Below, in pieces: positions 44,211-53,763 of a stretch of 64,000 nucleotides of DNA. Each line of letters begins with the position of its first letter. Positions within the stretch are counted from its first letter, which is position 1. The position numbers and the translations under genes were made by a program. The stretch is from Saprospiraceae bacterium (GTDB lineage Bacteria > Bacteroidota > Bacteroidia > Chitinophagales > Saprospiraceae). The notes beneath the pieces were generated by a model that saw only the letters and a list, made by a program, of their open reading frames with translations, had not been told where the DNA came from and did no database searches. Location of the stretch: NCBI GenBank assembly GCA_016708265.1, contig JADJGA010000011.1:186001-250000 (forward strand), given 5' to 3'.

Positions 44211-44954
44211 ATGAAAAAAATATCAATGATTTATATTCTGGCATTTTTAATGCCTCTGATTACTTTCTCACAAAAAAGTGATTTAGATAAATGGAATCTG
44301 AAAGGAAAAATAAAGACGATTAAAGAGACATTCTATAAAATCGAAAAAGATAATGCCACAGTAATGTCACATTATTTTACGAATGAGTTCAATGATTTCG
44401 GCAACAGAACAGTAGATACAAAATACCTGCCTAACGGTAAAATAGACAAATATTACAACTACAATTATGATAATATGAACAGAAGGATCGAAAAAATACA
44501 ATTCAATCCCGAGGGAAAAATCATGATAAAGGTAACATATCAATTCGACAATAAAGGAAATGCAATACTCGACAGCAGTGTAGACAAAGATGGTAATCCG
44601 GGCAAAATTATCAAATCAAAGTATTATAAAAATGGAAATGTAAAAGAAGATCAAATTTTTACCGGTGAAGGAAAACTTCAGAAAATAAACAGATTCAAAT
44701 ACGATAAAAAAGGAAATAAATCGGTAAGTAAGGTATTTAGTCCTGAAGGAAAATTTGAAGAAAAAACTGTGTATGGGTATGATGCTGATAATAATCTGAC
44801 AGAAGAATTATCATATAAATCCGATAAAACCCTGATAAGGAAAAGCATTTACAGCTATGAATTTGACAATTATAAAAACTGGGTTAGGAAAACTACTGAA
44901 GTCGACGGGAAAATTGTTAATATCATGGAACGTCAGTATGAATATCTGAAATAA
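44211..44954 (+). CDS. Exported YD-repeat-like protein inside the tungstate operon
   Basis: A signal peptide (MKKISMIYILAFLMPLITFSQ) is followed by about nine short repeats of the form KxKYYKNGNVKEDQIF, RFKYDKKGNKSVSKVF, YGYDADNNLTEELSYK, and the like, rich in Lys, Tyr and Asn. They resemble the YD/RHS-type strand repeats of Bacteroidota surface proteins, with one strand pair each. It lies between the binding-protein and permease genes, 26 bp after the first and 12 bp before the second, so it is almost certainly cotranscribed with the importer. Its role is unknown; a surface or periplasmic part helping metal uptake is only a guess. Confidence 0.7.
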   Translation: MKKISMIYILAFLMPLITFSQKSDLDKWNLKGKIKTIKETFYKIEKDNATVMSHYFTNEFNDFGNRTVDTKYLPNGKIDKYYNYNYDNMNRRIEKIQFNPEGKIMIKVTYQFDNKGNAILDSSVDKDGNPGKIIKSKYYKNGNVKEDQIFTGEGKLQKINRFKYDKKGNKSVSKVFSPEGKFEEKTVYGYDADNNLTEELSYKSDKTLIRKSIYSYEFDNYKNWVRKTTEVDGKIVNIMERQYEYLK

Positions 44955-44966
44955 GAAATAATTTAC

Positions 44967-45752
44967 ATGATCAAAAAACCGGATACTTTAAGTTTGATAT
45001 TCATTTTTCTTTCTGGACTGCTTCTGATCTTCATAATTGCTCCACTGGTCGGAATATTCATTAGTACAAGCCCTCTGAATATTTTTGAAGCTGCAGCCGA
45101 TTCCGAAATTCAGCAAAGCATACTCCTAACGATCTCCGCTTCATTTGGGACAACTTTATTGTTTTCGACCGGGGCAATCCCTTTGTCGTATATTCTTGCA
45201 CGAAAAGACTTCTTTTTAAAGAGATTTGTGCTTGGTGTTATAAATATTCCGGTTATAATACCGCATTCGGCTGCCGGTATAGCGCTTCTGGGAGTAGTAT
45301 CCAGGGATACTTTTTTAGGTAAAATAGCCGAATTCCTTGGATTCAGTTTTGTAAATAATACCGCAGGTATTGTAATAGCTATGGCATTCGTAAGTATTCC
45401 CTATCTTATTACCGCAGCTATCGACGGTTTTATTAGTGTACCTGAACGACTGGAAAAAGTAGCCTATACCCTTGGAGCATCAAAAACGAGGGTTTTTTTT
45501 ACTATCTCACTACCTCTGGCATGGAGGAATATTGTAACAGGGCTGATAATGATGTGGGGGCGAGGATTGAGTGAATTCGGAGCGGTAATAATAATTGCTT
45601 ATCACCCGATGATAACCCCTGTTATGATCTATGAAAGATTCAATTCTTTTGGATTGGAATATGCTAAACCGGTCACTGCACTTTTTATCGCAATATGTCT
45701 GATCATTTTTATCATCATGAAATTAATCTCACGAACAACACATAATGCTTAA
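44967..45752 (+). CDS. wtpB: Tungstate/molybdate ABC permease (WtpB/ModB-like)
   Basis: Six membrane segments and the typical EAA loop (EKVAYTLGASKTRVFFTISLPLAWRNIVTGLIMMWGRGLSEFGAVIIIAYHPMITPVMIYERF) identify a permease of the molybdate/tungstate group. The segment FGAVIIIAYHPMITPVMIYERFNSFGLEYAKPV is typical of WtpB. The stop overlaps the ATPase start by 8 bases (ATG at 45745), so the two genes are translationally coupled. Together with the WtpA-like protein it forms the importer. Confidence 0.92.
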   Translation: MIKKPDTLSLIFIFLSGLLLIFIIAPLVGIFISTSPLNIFEAAADSEIQQSILLTISASFGTTLLFSTGAIPLSYILARKDFFLKRFVLGVINIPVIIPHSAAGIALLGVVSRDTFLGKIAEFLGFSFVNNTAGIVIAMAFVSIPYLITAAIDGFISVPERLEKVAYTLGASKTRVFFTISLPLAWRNIVTGLIMMWGRGLSEFGAVIIIAYHPMITPVMIYERFNSFGLEYAKPVTALFIAICLIIFIIMKLISRTTHNA

Positions 45753-46805
45753 ACTTGATAAAATTTCCAAAAAAGCAGGTGTTTTTACGCTGTCAGATAT
45801 TGATTTTGAGATCGGTAATGGTGATTATTATTTTCTGATCGGGCAATCAGGTTCGGGTAAAACCATGATCCTGGAAATAATTGCCGGAATAATTAAACCG
45901 GATAGCGGAAATTTGATTTTAAATGGCAATAGCATAATTGGCTTACCTCCTCAAAAAAGAAATATCGGAATTGTATATCAGAAACCATCTCTTTTCCCTC
46001 ACATGACAGTAAGGGAAAATATAGCATATCCTCTTAAAATACGTAAATATTCCAAAAATCACATAGGGGAAAAATCAACTTTCTGGCTGATGAAACCGGG
46101 ATTTCGCATATTCTGCACCGCAGAACTGATAATCTTTCTGGCGGGGAGATGCAAAGAGTCAGTATAGCAAGAACCCTTGCTACTGATCCGGAAATATTAT
46201 TGCTCGATGAACCTTTTTCTTCAATTGATGTCCAGCTTAAAAACGGATTGATGTCATTGCTGAGAAAACTCAATCAGAACAACCTGACGATCATACAGGT
46301 AACTCATGATTATGAAGAAGCGCTGGCTTTGGCAAACAAAATAGCTATCATCGAAAATGGTAAGATAATTCAGTCAGGTGATCCTCTAGTGATATTTAAC
46401 AATCCGGGATCAAAATTCGTAGCTGATTTTATCGGAATAAATAATTATTTCAGGGGAAAAATATCAGATTCATCAGAGATTGAAGGATTAAGATCATTTG
46501 AAACATCCGGAATAAATGTTTATATCAATACAGTTGAAGATACAGGTTCGGGCGGATACCTTATTATCCCTCCGGATATTATTACTCTTTCTCCTGAAAA
46601 ACTTAACTCCAGTGCAATTAACAATTTTAGCGGAACTGTCACAGATTTTTACCGGACTAAATCAGGAGTAGAGATCAAAGTGAATATCGGTGTTGAAATG
46701 ACAGTCAAAGTCTCAGATTATTCATTTCAACGATTACAGATAGCTGTTGGAAATTCTGTATGGTTAAGTTTTAAGGCTAATTCAGTACATTTCATAAAGA
46801 AATAA
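45745..46805 (+). pseudogene. wtpC: Tungstate/molybdate ABC ATPase (WtpC/ModC-like), one frameshift
   Basis: The first frame (45745 to about 46070) has Walker A GQSGSGKTM and Q-loop VYQKPSLFPHMTVRENIAYPL and then runs into a stop at 46167. One frame over, the protein continues as INFLADETGISHILHR, NLSGGEMQRVSIARTL (signature), EILLLDEPFSSID (Walker B), QVTHDYEEALAL (H-loop) and a C-terminal TOBE-like oxyanion-sensing domain (about 235-350, VTDFYRTKSGVEIKVNIGVEMTVKVSDYSFQRLQIAVGNSVWLSFKANSVHFI). Adding one A to the run at 46070-46074 restores a normal 350-residue ATPase. The rest of the importer is intact, so a sequence error is likely. Confidence 0.85.
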
Positions 46806-46891
46806 TTTTTTCTGTTGAAAATTATGAAAAATATGTGGTAATTTAGTGGTGAAATTAAGTAATTAGCTTGCTTAACCAAATATAAATACCC

Positions 46892-47707
46892 ATGTCTGTC
46901 CACAAATTATTCAAACCAAAACCCTATAAACTTGGATTAGCTCTGAGCGGTGGAGGCATTAAAGGATTGTGTCATGCCGGAGTGCTTAAAGCACTGGAAG
47001 AACATGCAATAAAACCCGATATAATATCAGGAGTAAGTGCCGGTGCTGTGGTAGGGGTTCTTTATTCTGACGGCTATTCCCCTGATGAGATAGGCAGATT
47101 ATTTGAGGATATGCGATTCAGACAAATGACGAAGCTTAAAATTCCTGACGGTGGCATTTTCAGTATTGAGGCATTTGAAGGTTTTATGAAACGAAATCTA
47201 CGTTCCAGGACATTTGAAGAACTGAAAATACCTTTAAAAATAGTCGCTACAAATCTTGATAAAGGTGTGTTGAAAATCTTTGAAACCGGGGATTTGATCG
47301 AACCTGTAATAGCTTCATGCAGTATTCCTGTATTATTTACACCGAAAAAAATCGACGGGATCAACTATGTTGATGGCGGGGTACTTAAAAATTTTCCTGT
47401 TTCTGTGATCCGCGATAACTGTGAAAAAATAATCGGCGTAAACGCAAGTCCCCTTGTAGCCGATGAGTATAAACTATCGGTTATTAACGTTGCAACACGA
47501 TCATATCATTTTATGCTAAAAGCAAATATTCTTCCCGATAAAGAGATCTGTGATTTTCTGATCGAACCAATAGATATGGGAAATTACAGCACTTTTGAGG
47601 TAGAAAAAGGACGGGAAATATTTGAACTGGGATATACAAGTACGAAGAAACTGCTGGAAGAAAGGATGTTCTATCAGCAATCGAATGATATAAATATTTA
47701 TGCTTAG
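46892..47707 (+). CDS. Patatin-like phospholipase
   Basis: The 271-residue protein has the patatin hallmarks: oxyanion loop LALSGGGIKGLCHAGVLKAL (near residue 16), nucleophile GVSAGAVVG (G-x-S-x-G, near residue 52), and catalytic Asp in YVDGGVLKNFPV (DGG, near residue 166). Patatins split acyl chains from phospholipids; the many bacterial members of this size (RssA/YchK-like) have no known signal peptide and act in the cytoplasm or at the membrane. There is an 86-bp gap after the tungstate ATPase gene, so it is probably a separate unit. Confidence 0.92.
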   Translation: MSVHKLFKPKPYKLGLALSGGGIKGLCHAGVLKALEEHAIKPDIISGVSAGAVVGVLYSDGYSPDEIGRLFEDMRFRQMTKLKIPDGGIFSIEAFEGFMKRNLRSRTFEELKIPLKIVATNLDKGVLKIFETGDLIEPVIASCSIPVLFTPKKIDGINYVDGGVLKNFPVSVIRDNCEKIIGVNASPLVADEYKLSVINVATRSYHFMLKANILPDKEICDFLIEPIDMGNYSTFEVEKGREIFELGYTSTKKLLEERMFYQQSNDINIYA

Positions 47708-47833
47708 GTGTCTGTATTAAAAAAGGAACACTGATGCCGATAACTATCCGAACTGATATGTCGGATCAATACCGATAATGAGCCTCAAACGAAATGCATT
47801 TGCAATAATAAAAATTGGTAAAAAATAGTACCT

Positions 47834-48331
47834 GTGGATTTGAAAGTAGATATACGGGAATTAAAAAATGATGAAATATCACATCTCGATAATTTTTTGT
47901 ATGATGCGATCTTTATACCTGAAGGTCAGAAAAAACCTGATAAGGAAATTATTAAACTACCGGAGTTGTCAGGGTACATTAAGGATTTCGGAAAAGATAC
48001 TGATCATTGTTTGGTCGCTGAATTGAACGGAAAACTGATCGGAGCGATCTGGATCAGAATATTTTCGGAAGATGAAAAGGGTTTTGGATTTATAGATTCA
48101 AAAACCCCGGAATTAAGCATGTCGGTAGTTGAAAATTACAGGAAAAAAGGAATAGGAACAAAAATGTTGAAAGCACTGTTTGATAAATTGACTCAGAAGG
48201 ATTATGATCAGGTGTCATTAAGTGTCGATAAGTCGAATTATGCTTATAAATTGTATTTGAAATTTGGTTTTCAGACTTTTGCGTCTGATGAAAAATCTGT
48301 GACAATGATGAAAAAATTGAAAAAAATATGA
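47834..48331 (+). CDS. GNAT-family acetyltransferase
   Basis: The protein (165 residues) shows the GNAT core: LVAELNGKLIGAIWIRIF (strand 3), LSMSVVENYRKKGIGTKMLKALFDKL (acetyl-CoA-binding loop RKKGIGTKM) and VSLSVDKSNYAYKLYLKFGFQTFASD (strand 5 to 6). The best start is a GTG at 47834 (valine read as Met), as no ATG precedes the first strand. The substrate is unknown. Its stop overlaps the ATG of the next gene by four bases, so the two are coupled. Confidence 0.85.
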   Translation: MDLKVDIRELKNDEISHLDNFLYDAIFIPEGQKKPDKEIIKLPELSGYIKDFGKDTDHCLVAELNGKLIGAIWIRIFSEDEKGFGFIDSKTPELSMSVVENYRKKGIGTKMLKALFDKLTQKDYDQVSLSVDKSNYAYKLYLKFGFQTFASDEKSVTMMKKLKKI

Positions 48332-48681
48332 ATGCTGTAGAAAAATACATATCTGGTTTCCCTCCTGAAATTAAGGAAATCCTCGTAAAAATTCGTAAAT
48401 TAATTAAATATATCGCACCGGAGGCAGAAGAAAGTATTGCTTACGGAATGCCGGCATATAAAACAGTAGGTAAACCTTTGGTATATTTTGCTGCATTTAA
48501 AAAACATATAGGCTTTTATGCTACTCCCAGTGGTCATGAACAGTTCGCAGAAGAATTATCGGCATATAAACAAGGAAAAGGATCTGTACAGTTTCTTCTC
48601 AACAAACCAATTCCTTATGATCTGATAAAGAAAATTGTGTTATTCAGAGTTAAAGAGAATTCTGAAAAAAACAGATTATGA
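48328..48681 (+). CDS. DUF1801-domain protein (iron-chaperone-like YdhG type)
   Basis: This small protein matches DUF1801 (YdhG/Fra-like): VEKYISGFPPEIKEILVKIRKLIKYIAPEAEESIAYGMPAYKTVGKPLVYFAAFKKHIGFYATPSGHEQFAEELSAYKQGKGSVQFLLNKPIPYDLIKKIVLFRVKEN. The core contains a conserved Tyr-Gly-Met-Pro segment and a Gly-Phe-Tyr strand. Members have been linked to iron handling and stress in Bacillus but the role is not settled. It overlaps the GNAT gene by four bases. Confidence 0.88.
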   Translation: MNAVEKYISGFPPEIKEILVKIRKLIKYIAPEAEESIAYGMPAYKTVGKPLVYFAAFKKHIGFYATPSGHEQFAEELSAYKQGKGSVQFLLNKPIPYDLIKKIVLFRVKENSEKNRL

Positions 48682-48863
48682 AAATGATAATTCAAAACTG
48701 ATTTGCTGTAATTTGTAAAATTTACAATTATCCTTTCTTTCTCTTCTAATTTATTGACTGATAATGCATATATTCATTGATTTATGCAAAAATATATTGT
48801 ATATTTGTTTATTTACGTATTATTCATTAAGGATTAGTTTTTTGTTCAAAAAAAAATATTAAG

Positions 48864-50021
48864 ATGAAAAACATCTATATTCTTATAATATTGTTGGTCC
48901 GGATTTCAGGATTTGCTCAGATAAATTATACAGACACCATCTTCAGCGGAGGCACTATGAGAACATTCAGAGTTTACGTTCCTGCAATGTATTCTCAACA
49001 AACACCGCGACCTTTATTATTTCAATTTCATGGATATGGAGGGGATGCACTAAGTGCCGAACAGGGTAGATTTAGAATTGTGGCAGATACCGCTAATTTC
49101 ATTCTAATCACGCCAAACGGAACCCTAGATCCTGCATATCCGCAGTTTGGTCAGGGCTGGAATACCTATTTTTGCTGTTTTACTGTAGATGATGTGCTTT
49201 TTGTCTCTGATATGATCGATTCTTTAAAAAATCAATTCAATATTGACACAACAAGGATTTATGCTGCAGGATTTAGTAATGGTGGAATGATGTGTTATGA
49301 ACTGGCATGCAAACTTGGGAATAAATTTGCTGCTATTGGTTCTGTTGCCGGAACTATGATTGCCTCAAGGCTTAAGGCTTGTAATCCCACTAAAGCTGTT
49401 CCTGTTCTTGAAATACACGGAACTGCTGACCCATATATTCCCTGGAATGGTTTAATATCCAGTATTGATACCTTTTCTGCAATCAATTCTGTTATTGATT
49501 TTTGGGTAGGCACAAATCAATGCTCAAAAACACCCACGGTTGTTGATTTACCAGACCTCAACACAACGGACGGCAGTACTGTTACCAAATATTTATATCA
49601 GAATTGTTTCTGCAACAGTTCTGTTGAATTATTTAAGGTCAACGGAGGCGGACACACGGCTCCAGGAAGCCCGGGGAGTGACACGAACCAGGATATGAAT
49701 GCTGTATTGGAAATTTGGAGGTTTTTTAGATCCCATAGTTTAAATTGTTCCAGTAGCTCTGCGGATATACCAATTTCTTTCAATTGGACTTTATTCCCAA
49801 ACCCATTCACGGATGAAATCCGAATTGAACTTCAAAACGAGAATTATTATAAAAAACTAAATATTTATGACAAGATTGGTCGTTTAGTTTATTCCAACAA
49901 AATCAGTGAAAACGAGAATAAATTGACTATTGATGGCTGTAGTATGGAAAATGGTATTTACCTCATTGAATTAATATCAGATTTTGAGAGAATCACAAAA
50001 AAAATAATCAAAACAGATTAA
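48864..50021 (+). CDS. T9SS-exported PHB-depolymerase-like esterase
   Basis: The protein (385 residues) begins with a signal peptide (cut near SGFAQ) and has an alpha/beta-hydrolase domain of the poly(3-hydroxybutyrate) depolymerase/feruloyl esterase group: LLFQFHGYGGDA (oxyanion region), IYAAGFSNGGMMCYELA (nucleophile Ser138 in GFSNGG), LEIHGTADPYIPW (Asp) and VNGGGHTAPG (His). The last 75 residues form a T9SS type A sorting domain (FNWTLFPNPFTDEIRIEL to ITKKIIKTD). It should act outside the cell on ester bonds of a polysaccharide or polyester. It stands alone. Confidence 0.9.
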   Translation: MKNIYILIILLVRISGFAQINYTDTIFSGGTMRTFRVYVPAMYSQQTPRPLLFQFHGYGGDALSAEQGRFRIVADTANFILITPNGTLDPAYPQFGQGWNTYFCCFTVDDVLFVSDMIDSLKNQFNIDTTRIYAAGFSNGGMMCYELACKLGNKFAAIGSVAGTMIASRLKACNPTKAVPVLEIHGTADPYIPWNGLISSIDTFSAINSVIDFWVGTNQCSKTPTVVDLPDLNTTDGSTVTKYLYQNCFCNSSVELFKVNGGGHTAPGSPGSDTNQDMNAVLEIWRFFRSHSLNCSSSSADIPISFNWTLFPNPFTDEIRIELQNENYYKKLNIYDKIGRLVYSNKISENENKLTIDGCSMENGIYLIELISDFERITKKIIKTD

Positions 50022-50220
50022 ACCTAAAATCAACGTAAGATTTTAAATTACAGAAGTCAACTCCTGTTTTATAAATATTTAAGTTTATAGTTTTTCTAAG
50101 AACACACCTCTAAATAAATGTGATTTTTCACATATAATGTTTTATCTTTTATAATTCCTCTGAGAGAAGAAGTGATAATAAACAATTGAAGGAAATCGTT
50201 ATCTTGCATTAAAGATAACT

Positions 50221-51354
50221 ATGAAACTTTTAATTATAATTTTATCAAATTTTCTTGTATTCATATGTTCTGCCCAAATTGAACCTGCTAAGATAAAAAA
50301 AATACAGTTCTTTAGTGTCTCGGCTAATTATGCTTACGGTAATGTCATCCCCACAACAGATTTTGTCAAAGGTGACAATTTATCTGGTAAACCAATAACT
50401 AACTTTCAATCATTTACGCTTAAGGCTTTATGGCAAAATCCAGGTTATACTGATTGGCAAAAAGTTTACAGGATGCCATATTATGGGCTTGGGTCCTCTT
50501 TGGGAAACTTTTTTAATCAGGATGAGATTGGGCTTCCTGTGTCTCATTATGGTGTTTTAGGAATTCCTATATTGCGGTTGAAAAAATTTCAACTTTATTC
50601 TGAATTTCAGTTTGGGATAACTTGGAACTGGAAACACTATGATTCGATATATAACCCTAAAAACCTTGTGATCGGTGGAGGACTAACCGTACACTCCAGC
50701 GCTGGTATTTATGCGATTTGCCACATTACAAAAAAATTTGACCTTGGGGCAGGATTGAGTTTCGTTCATTTTTCTAATGGTGGATTTGAACGTCCAAACA
50801 GGGGATTTAACATTTATACACCATCTTTAGAATTAAAATATCACTTTTTTAAACGTCCTGATGCAAGTTTGATTAAAAAACCGGGAAGACTAAAACGTTC
50901 CGATGATCTGTACCTGATGCTGGGATATGGTGACCATCAGCTAAATGAACATGAATTGGATACAAATTATTATGCTGTTGCAGGTTTAAGTCTTATATTT
51001 TTTAAACAGCTTTCTAACGCTTTCAGACTTGGTATTGGGGCTGATTTTAATTACTGGATGGGATTGACAGCCCTTCCGGATGGAACTATTGGCCCGAGAG
51101 ACTTTAAAAATTTAACCTTAGGATTTATTATCCAACCCGAGCTTATTATTGACAGACTTACATTGGTAGGGGGAATGGGAATTTATGCCAGCCACCTTAA
51201 ATACGGTAATTTCAAACAAACTTATCAAAGATTAGGAGTTCGATATGATTTTTATAAAAACCTATCCATTGGGATAAATATCAGAGCAATAAATTTCATG
51301 CTAGCTGAATTTCTTGAATTCAATTTAGGATATAGGTTCAGATGGATGAAATAA
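50221..51354 (+). CDS. Acyloxyacyl hydrolase / PagL-like lipid A deacylase
   Basis: The 377-residue protein has a signal peptide (cut near ICSAQ) and a large set of beta-strands of an outer-membrane barrel. In the middle, LGAGLSFVHFSNGGFERPNRGFNIYTPSLELKYHF carries the HxSN element (His183, Ser185) of PagL-type lipid A 3-O-deacylases, which is followed by the family's N-G-G and P-N-x-G pattern. In Gram-negative bacteria PagL removes one acyl chain from lipid A. The N-terminal 120 residues are longer than in the small PagL proteins, as is usual in Bacteroidota. The protein is predicted to act in the outer membrane. Confidence 0.85.
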   Translation: MKLLIIILSNFLVFICSAQIEPAKIKKIQFFSVSANYAYGNVIPTTDFVKGDNLSGKPITNFQSFTLKALWQNPGYTDWQKVYRMPYYGLGSSLGNFFNQDEIGLPVSHYGVLGIPILRLKKFQLYSEFQFGITWNWKHYDSIYNPKNLVIGGGLTVHSSAGIYAICHITKKFDLGAGLSFVHFSNGGFERPNRGFNIYTPSLELKYHFFKRPDASLIKKPGRLKRSDDLYLMLGYGDHQLNEHELDTNYYAVAGLSLIFFKQLSNAFRLGIGADFNYWMGLTALPDGTIGPRDFKNLTLGFIIQPELIIDRLTLVGGMGIYASHLKYGNFKQTYQRLGVRYDFYKNLSIGINIRAINFMLAEFLEFNLGYRFRWMK

Positions 51355-51890
51355 TATCTGAATTTGAGAAAAATAAAGAAATAGAGTTTACGCAAATATT
51401 TTTTATACACTTTTAGTTAAAATGAAATCAAACATTTGATTATTTCATGTTGTTACTACTGACAACATTAAAATTTCATTATGAATTACATAGAAAGTTT
51501 TGAGTGGCGTTATGCAACAAAAAGGATGAACGGACAAAAAGTACCTGCAGAAAAACTTGATAATATCTTGAAAGCAATTCAGTTAGCTCCAACATCTTTA
51601 GGACTGCAACCAATAAAAATACTGGTGGTTGAAAGTCCCGAGGGAAAAGCAATGCTGGCAAAAGCCTGTCAGCAGGCTCAGGTTATGGAAAGCAGTGCCA
51701 TGCTCGTATTTTGTTACTGGGATATTATTACTGAGGAAAAAATAGATAATTATCTAAAGAATATATCTGAAACCCGAAACCAGAAAATGGATTCTCTTAC
51801 AGATTTCAGAAAAATGATCACAGGATTTTCAGGCTCTCTGTCTGCAGAGTCTCAGCACAACTGGGCATCACGTCAGGCATATATAGCGCT

Positions 51891-51900
51891 GGGTTTTGGT
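51891..51900. repeat. Left target-site duplication of the IS (GGGTTTTGGT)
   Basis: The 10-bp sequence GGGTTTTGGT is repeated exactly at 53382-53391, just outside the other IS end. Ten bases is a normal target-site duplication for IS4-family elements. Confidence 0.92.
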
Positions 51901-53359
51901 CTACCGTTTACACATATCTTTACCAACGACAAAGCCTAGATAAGCCAGTTCAAATCTTTCCAATCCTTTTTTAAATGTTATTGTTCCTGGCGGTCTTTGA
52001 CTTTCATAACCTTTCCAGCCTCCTAATCTCGCTATTATCCATGAGGCAAATGACAGACTATTCTTACTATTAGGATTTTTTAATCTTTCCGTATCTCCTT
52101 GAAGATAATCATTTATTTGTTCTAAAAGTTCTATTTCATCTTCTGTGAAATAATCAATTATCTTCTCTTTACTATTGACTGCTCTTGCAGATTTAAGTTG
52201 CATTATTTTTACTGATGCTTCCATTGCTATTAATAATAATTTACGTATACCGGTTCCACTTTCTAACTCAGTTGATTCTAAATCAAATCCTTCTGTTTTA
52301 AGCAAGCGAAATGCTTCCTCTATATACCATCTTGTAGTGTAACATTCTAATAATTCTATTGCTTCATCAAAATATTCTATATGCTCGCTTGTCCATAGAC
52401 GCCATATTATCGGCTCTTCTCCCAAAGGTACAGTTTCCGGATGTTCTCTCACTTGGATAACCTGCATTTTCAATTCCTTTGGATATTTTGATTTATCTAT
52501 TATAAAATTAGAACGGCTAATATAATATGATGAAATTTTAACTTCTAATTTCGCTATCCTTTTTCTTCTTTTTGTCTTCGCCTGCTTTGTTTATTTTTAC
52601 TATTCCTATTGTTGGTTGTTCCTCTATGTCTTCGTAAAGCTTAACTGATTTACCATCAAGGGTTTTTAATCTTCTGTTTTGTTGTATGCGAATTAACACA
52701 TCTGATGTGTTTGCTTTTGGTAATAATGACATCACCTCATATATATCTGCCTCCCTATCCATTACAAACAAAGAATGCTCTGCTTGTTCTAATACTCTAT
52801 CTCTACTTTGCAATGATGGCCCTAACCATTTAAATGACTCCTTACCTTCAATTGATGTATTTGATCTATATGATCTTACATGCTTTTCAGGACTGTCTCT
52901 ATAGTAAAAGTAAGAACCTGCCCATCCATAACACTTTGCTTTTTCTTCTCTATCATGAACTAATAGTCCTTGATGCATAAATCCTGTTGTAGTATTATCT
53001 CCAGACCATCCTAAACCTCGCATATCCTTTATTCGATTTCTATGACTATTCAAATTATAGTCTGTCGTATCACACAATACTAATACTTTCTTGCCTTTTT
53101 ATCCTATGTTTACAGCACATAGTGAGATTCTCCATTAAGTATGTCTCTGTTACTTTTCCGTTCTTTAAATAACGATATGCTGCCACACAATCTTTCCTCT
53201 TTTAAATGTTGAATGAACCGAACTTATAAAATTCTCTTCTATGCCTTTAACTATAGACAGCCCCTTTTTTAAGCCTCTTATCCAAATTGATCTGCTTTGT
53301 TGTAGTTTCCATATTTTACCTTTTGCCCACAAAGTTAATATTATATTATATATTTTCAT
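51901..53359 (-). pseudogene. IS4-family transposase, two frameshifts
   Basis: Three minus-strand frames join to one transposase. The N-terminus starts at 53359 (MKIYNIILTLWAKGKIW) and reaches about 53175. The second part (about 53180 to 52550) reads AAYRYLKNGKVTETYLMEN, ISIVCDTTDYNL (first Asp of the DDE site) and SLFVMDREADIYEVM (second Asp). The third (about 52550 to 51901) has the signature CYTTRWYIEEAFRLLKTEG, the exact Y-x2-R-x3-E-x6-K of IS4 elements. The shifts lie near 53170-53190 and in the A-run region near 52550-52560. The IS has fresh ends, so the breaks may be sequence errors rather than decay. Confidence 0.88.
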
Positions 53360-53381
53360 AATATTTGTGTGTAAACGGTAG
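51901..53381. mobile_element. IS4-family insertion sequence (1481 bp)
   Basis: The element is exactly 1481 bp. The ends are 14-bp inverted repeats, CTACCGTTTACACA at 51901-51914 and its complement at 53368-53381, and the flanks are a 10-bp duplication. It carries one transposase on the minus strand, whose TAG stop lies in the terminal repeat itself (51901-51903). The YREK signature of IS4 transposases is present. It sits inside a nitroreductase gene. No other copy is seen in this window. Confidence 0.93.
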
Positions 53382-53391
53382 GGGTTTTGGT
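53382..53391. repeat. Right target-site duplication of the IS (GGGTTTTGGT)
   Basis: This is the second copy of the 10-bp duplication, directly after the right inverted repeat (53368-53381). The original nitroreductase sequence continues from 53392. Confidence 0.92.
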
Positions 53392-53763
53392 CTCGCCGCA
53401 GCTGCTCTTGAGCAGGTGGATGCAACTCCTATGGAGGGCTTTAATCCGCAAATTCTTGATGAAACTTTCGGTTTGCAGGAAAAAGGTCTGAAAAGTATTG
53501 TTTTAATGGCTGTCGGATATCGTGACGAGGCAAAAGATTACCTGGTAAAAGCAAAAAAAGTAAGAAGGAGCATGGACAAACTTTTTGAGAATATTTAATA
53601 TTGTGAATTATTGATGTTTGTTATAACATAGTGGAACGTGTTTCTTTATTCCGATAATTTGTAAAAATAACTCAGGGAAGTAGAATATGAATATTGCTGC
53701 CTTGAGCTTATACCAATAAAAGAAAGTATATTTATAAGGGGGTAATGAACCCTTATTCCACCT

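Larger units (their letters stand above)
51481..53598 (+). pseudogene. Nitroreductase-family gene interrupted by an IS4 element
   Basis: The left part (51481-51900) encodes a nitroreductase-family start: YIESFEWRYATKRMNGQKVPAEKLDNILKAIQLAPTSLGLQPIKILVV, then HNWASRQAYIALGFG. The right part (53392-53598) resumes with LAAAALEQVDATPMEGFNPQILDETFGLQEKGLKSIVLMAVGYRDEAKDYLVKAKKVRRSMDKLF. Joined after removal of the IS and one 10-bp copy, the frame is exact (GFGLAAAALE) and the protein would have about 208 residues, the normal size of an FMN-dependent NAD(P)H oxidoreductase. The IS lies between the two halves of the FMN/substrate site, so function is lost in this copy. No further damage is visible in either half, which suggests a recent insertion. 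Confidence 0.92.

Noticed and set aside
53360..53425. Longer N-terminus of the IS transposase
   Set aside because: It lies outside the right inverted repeat in the host nitroreductase gene.
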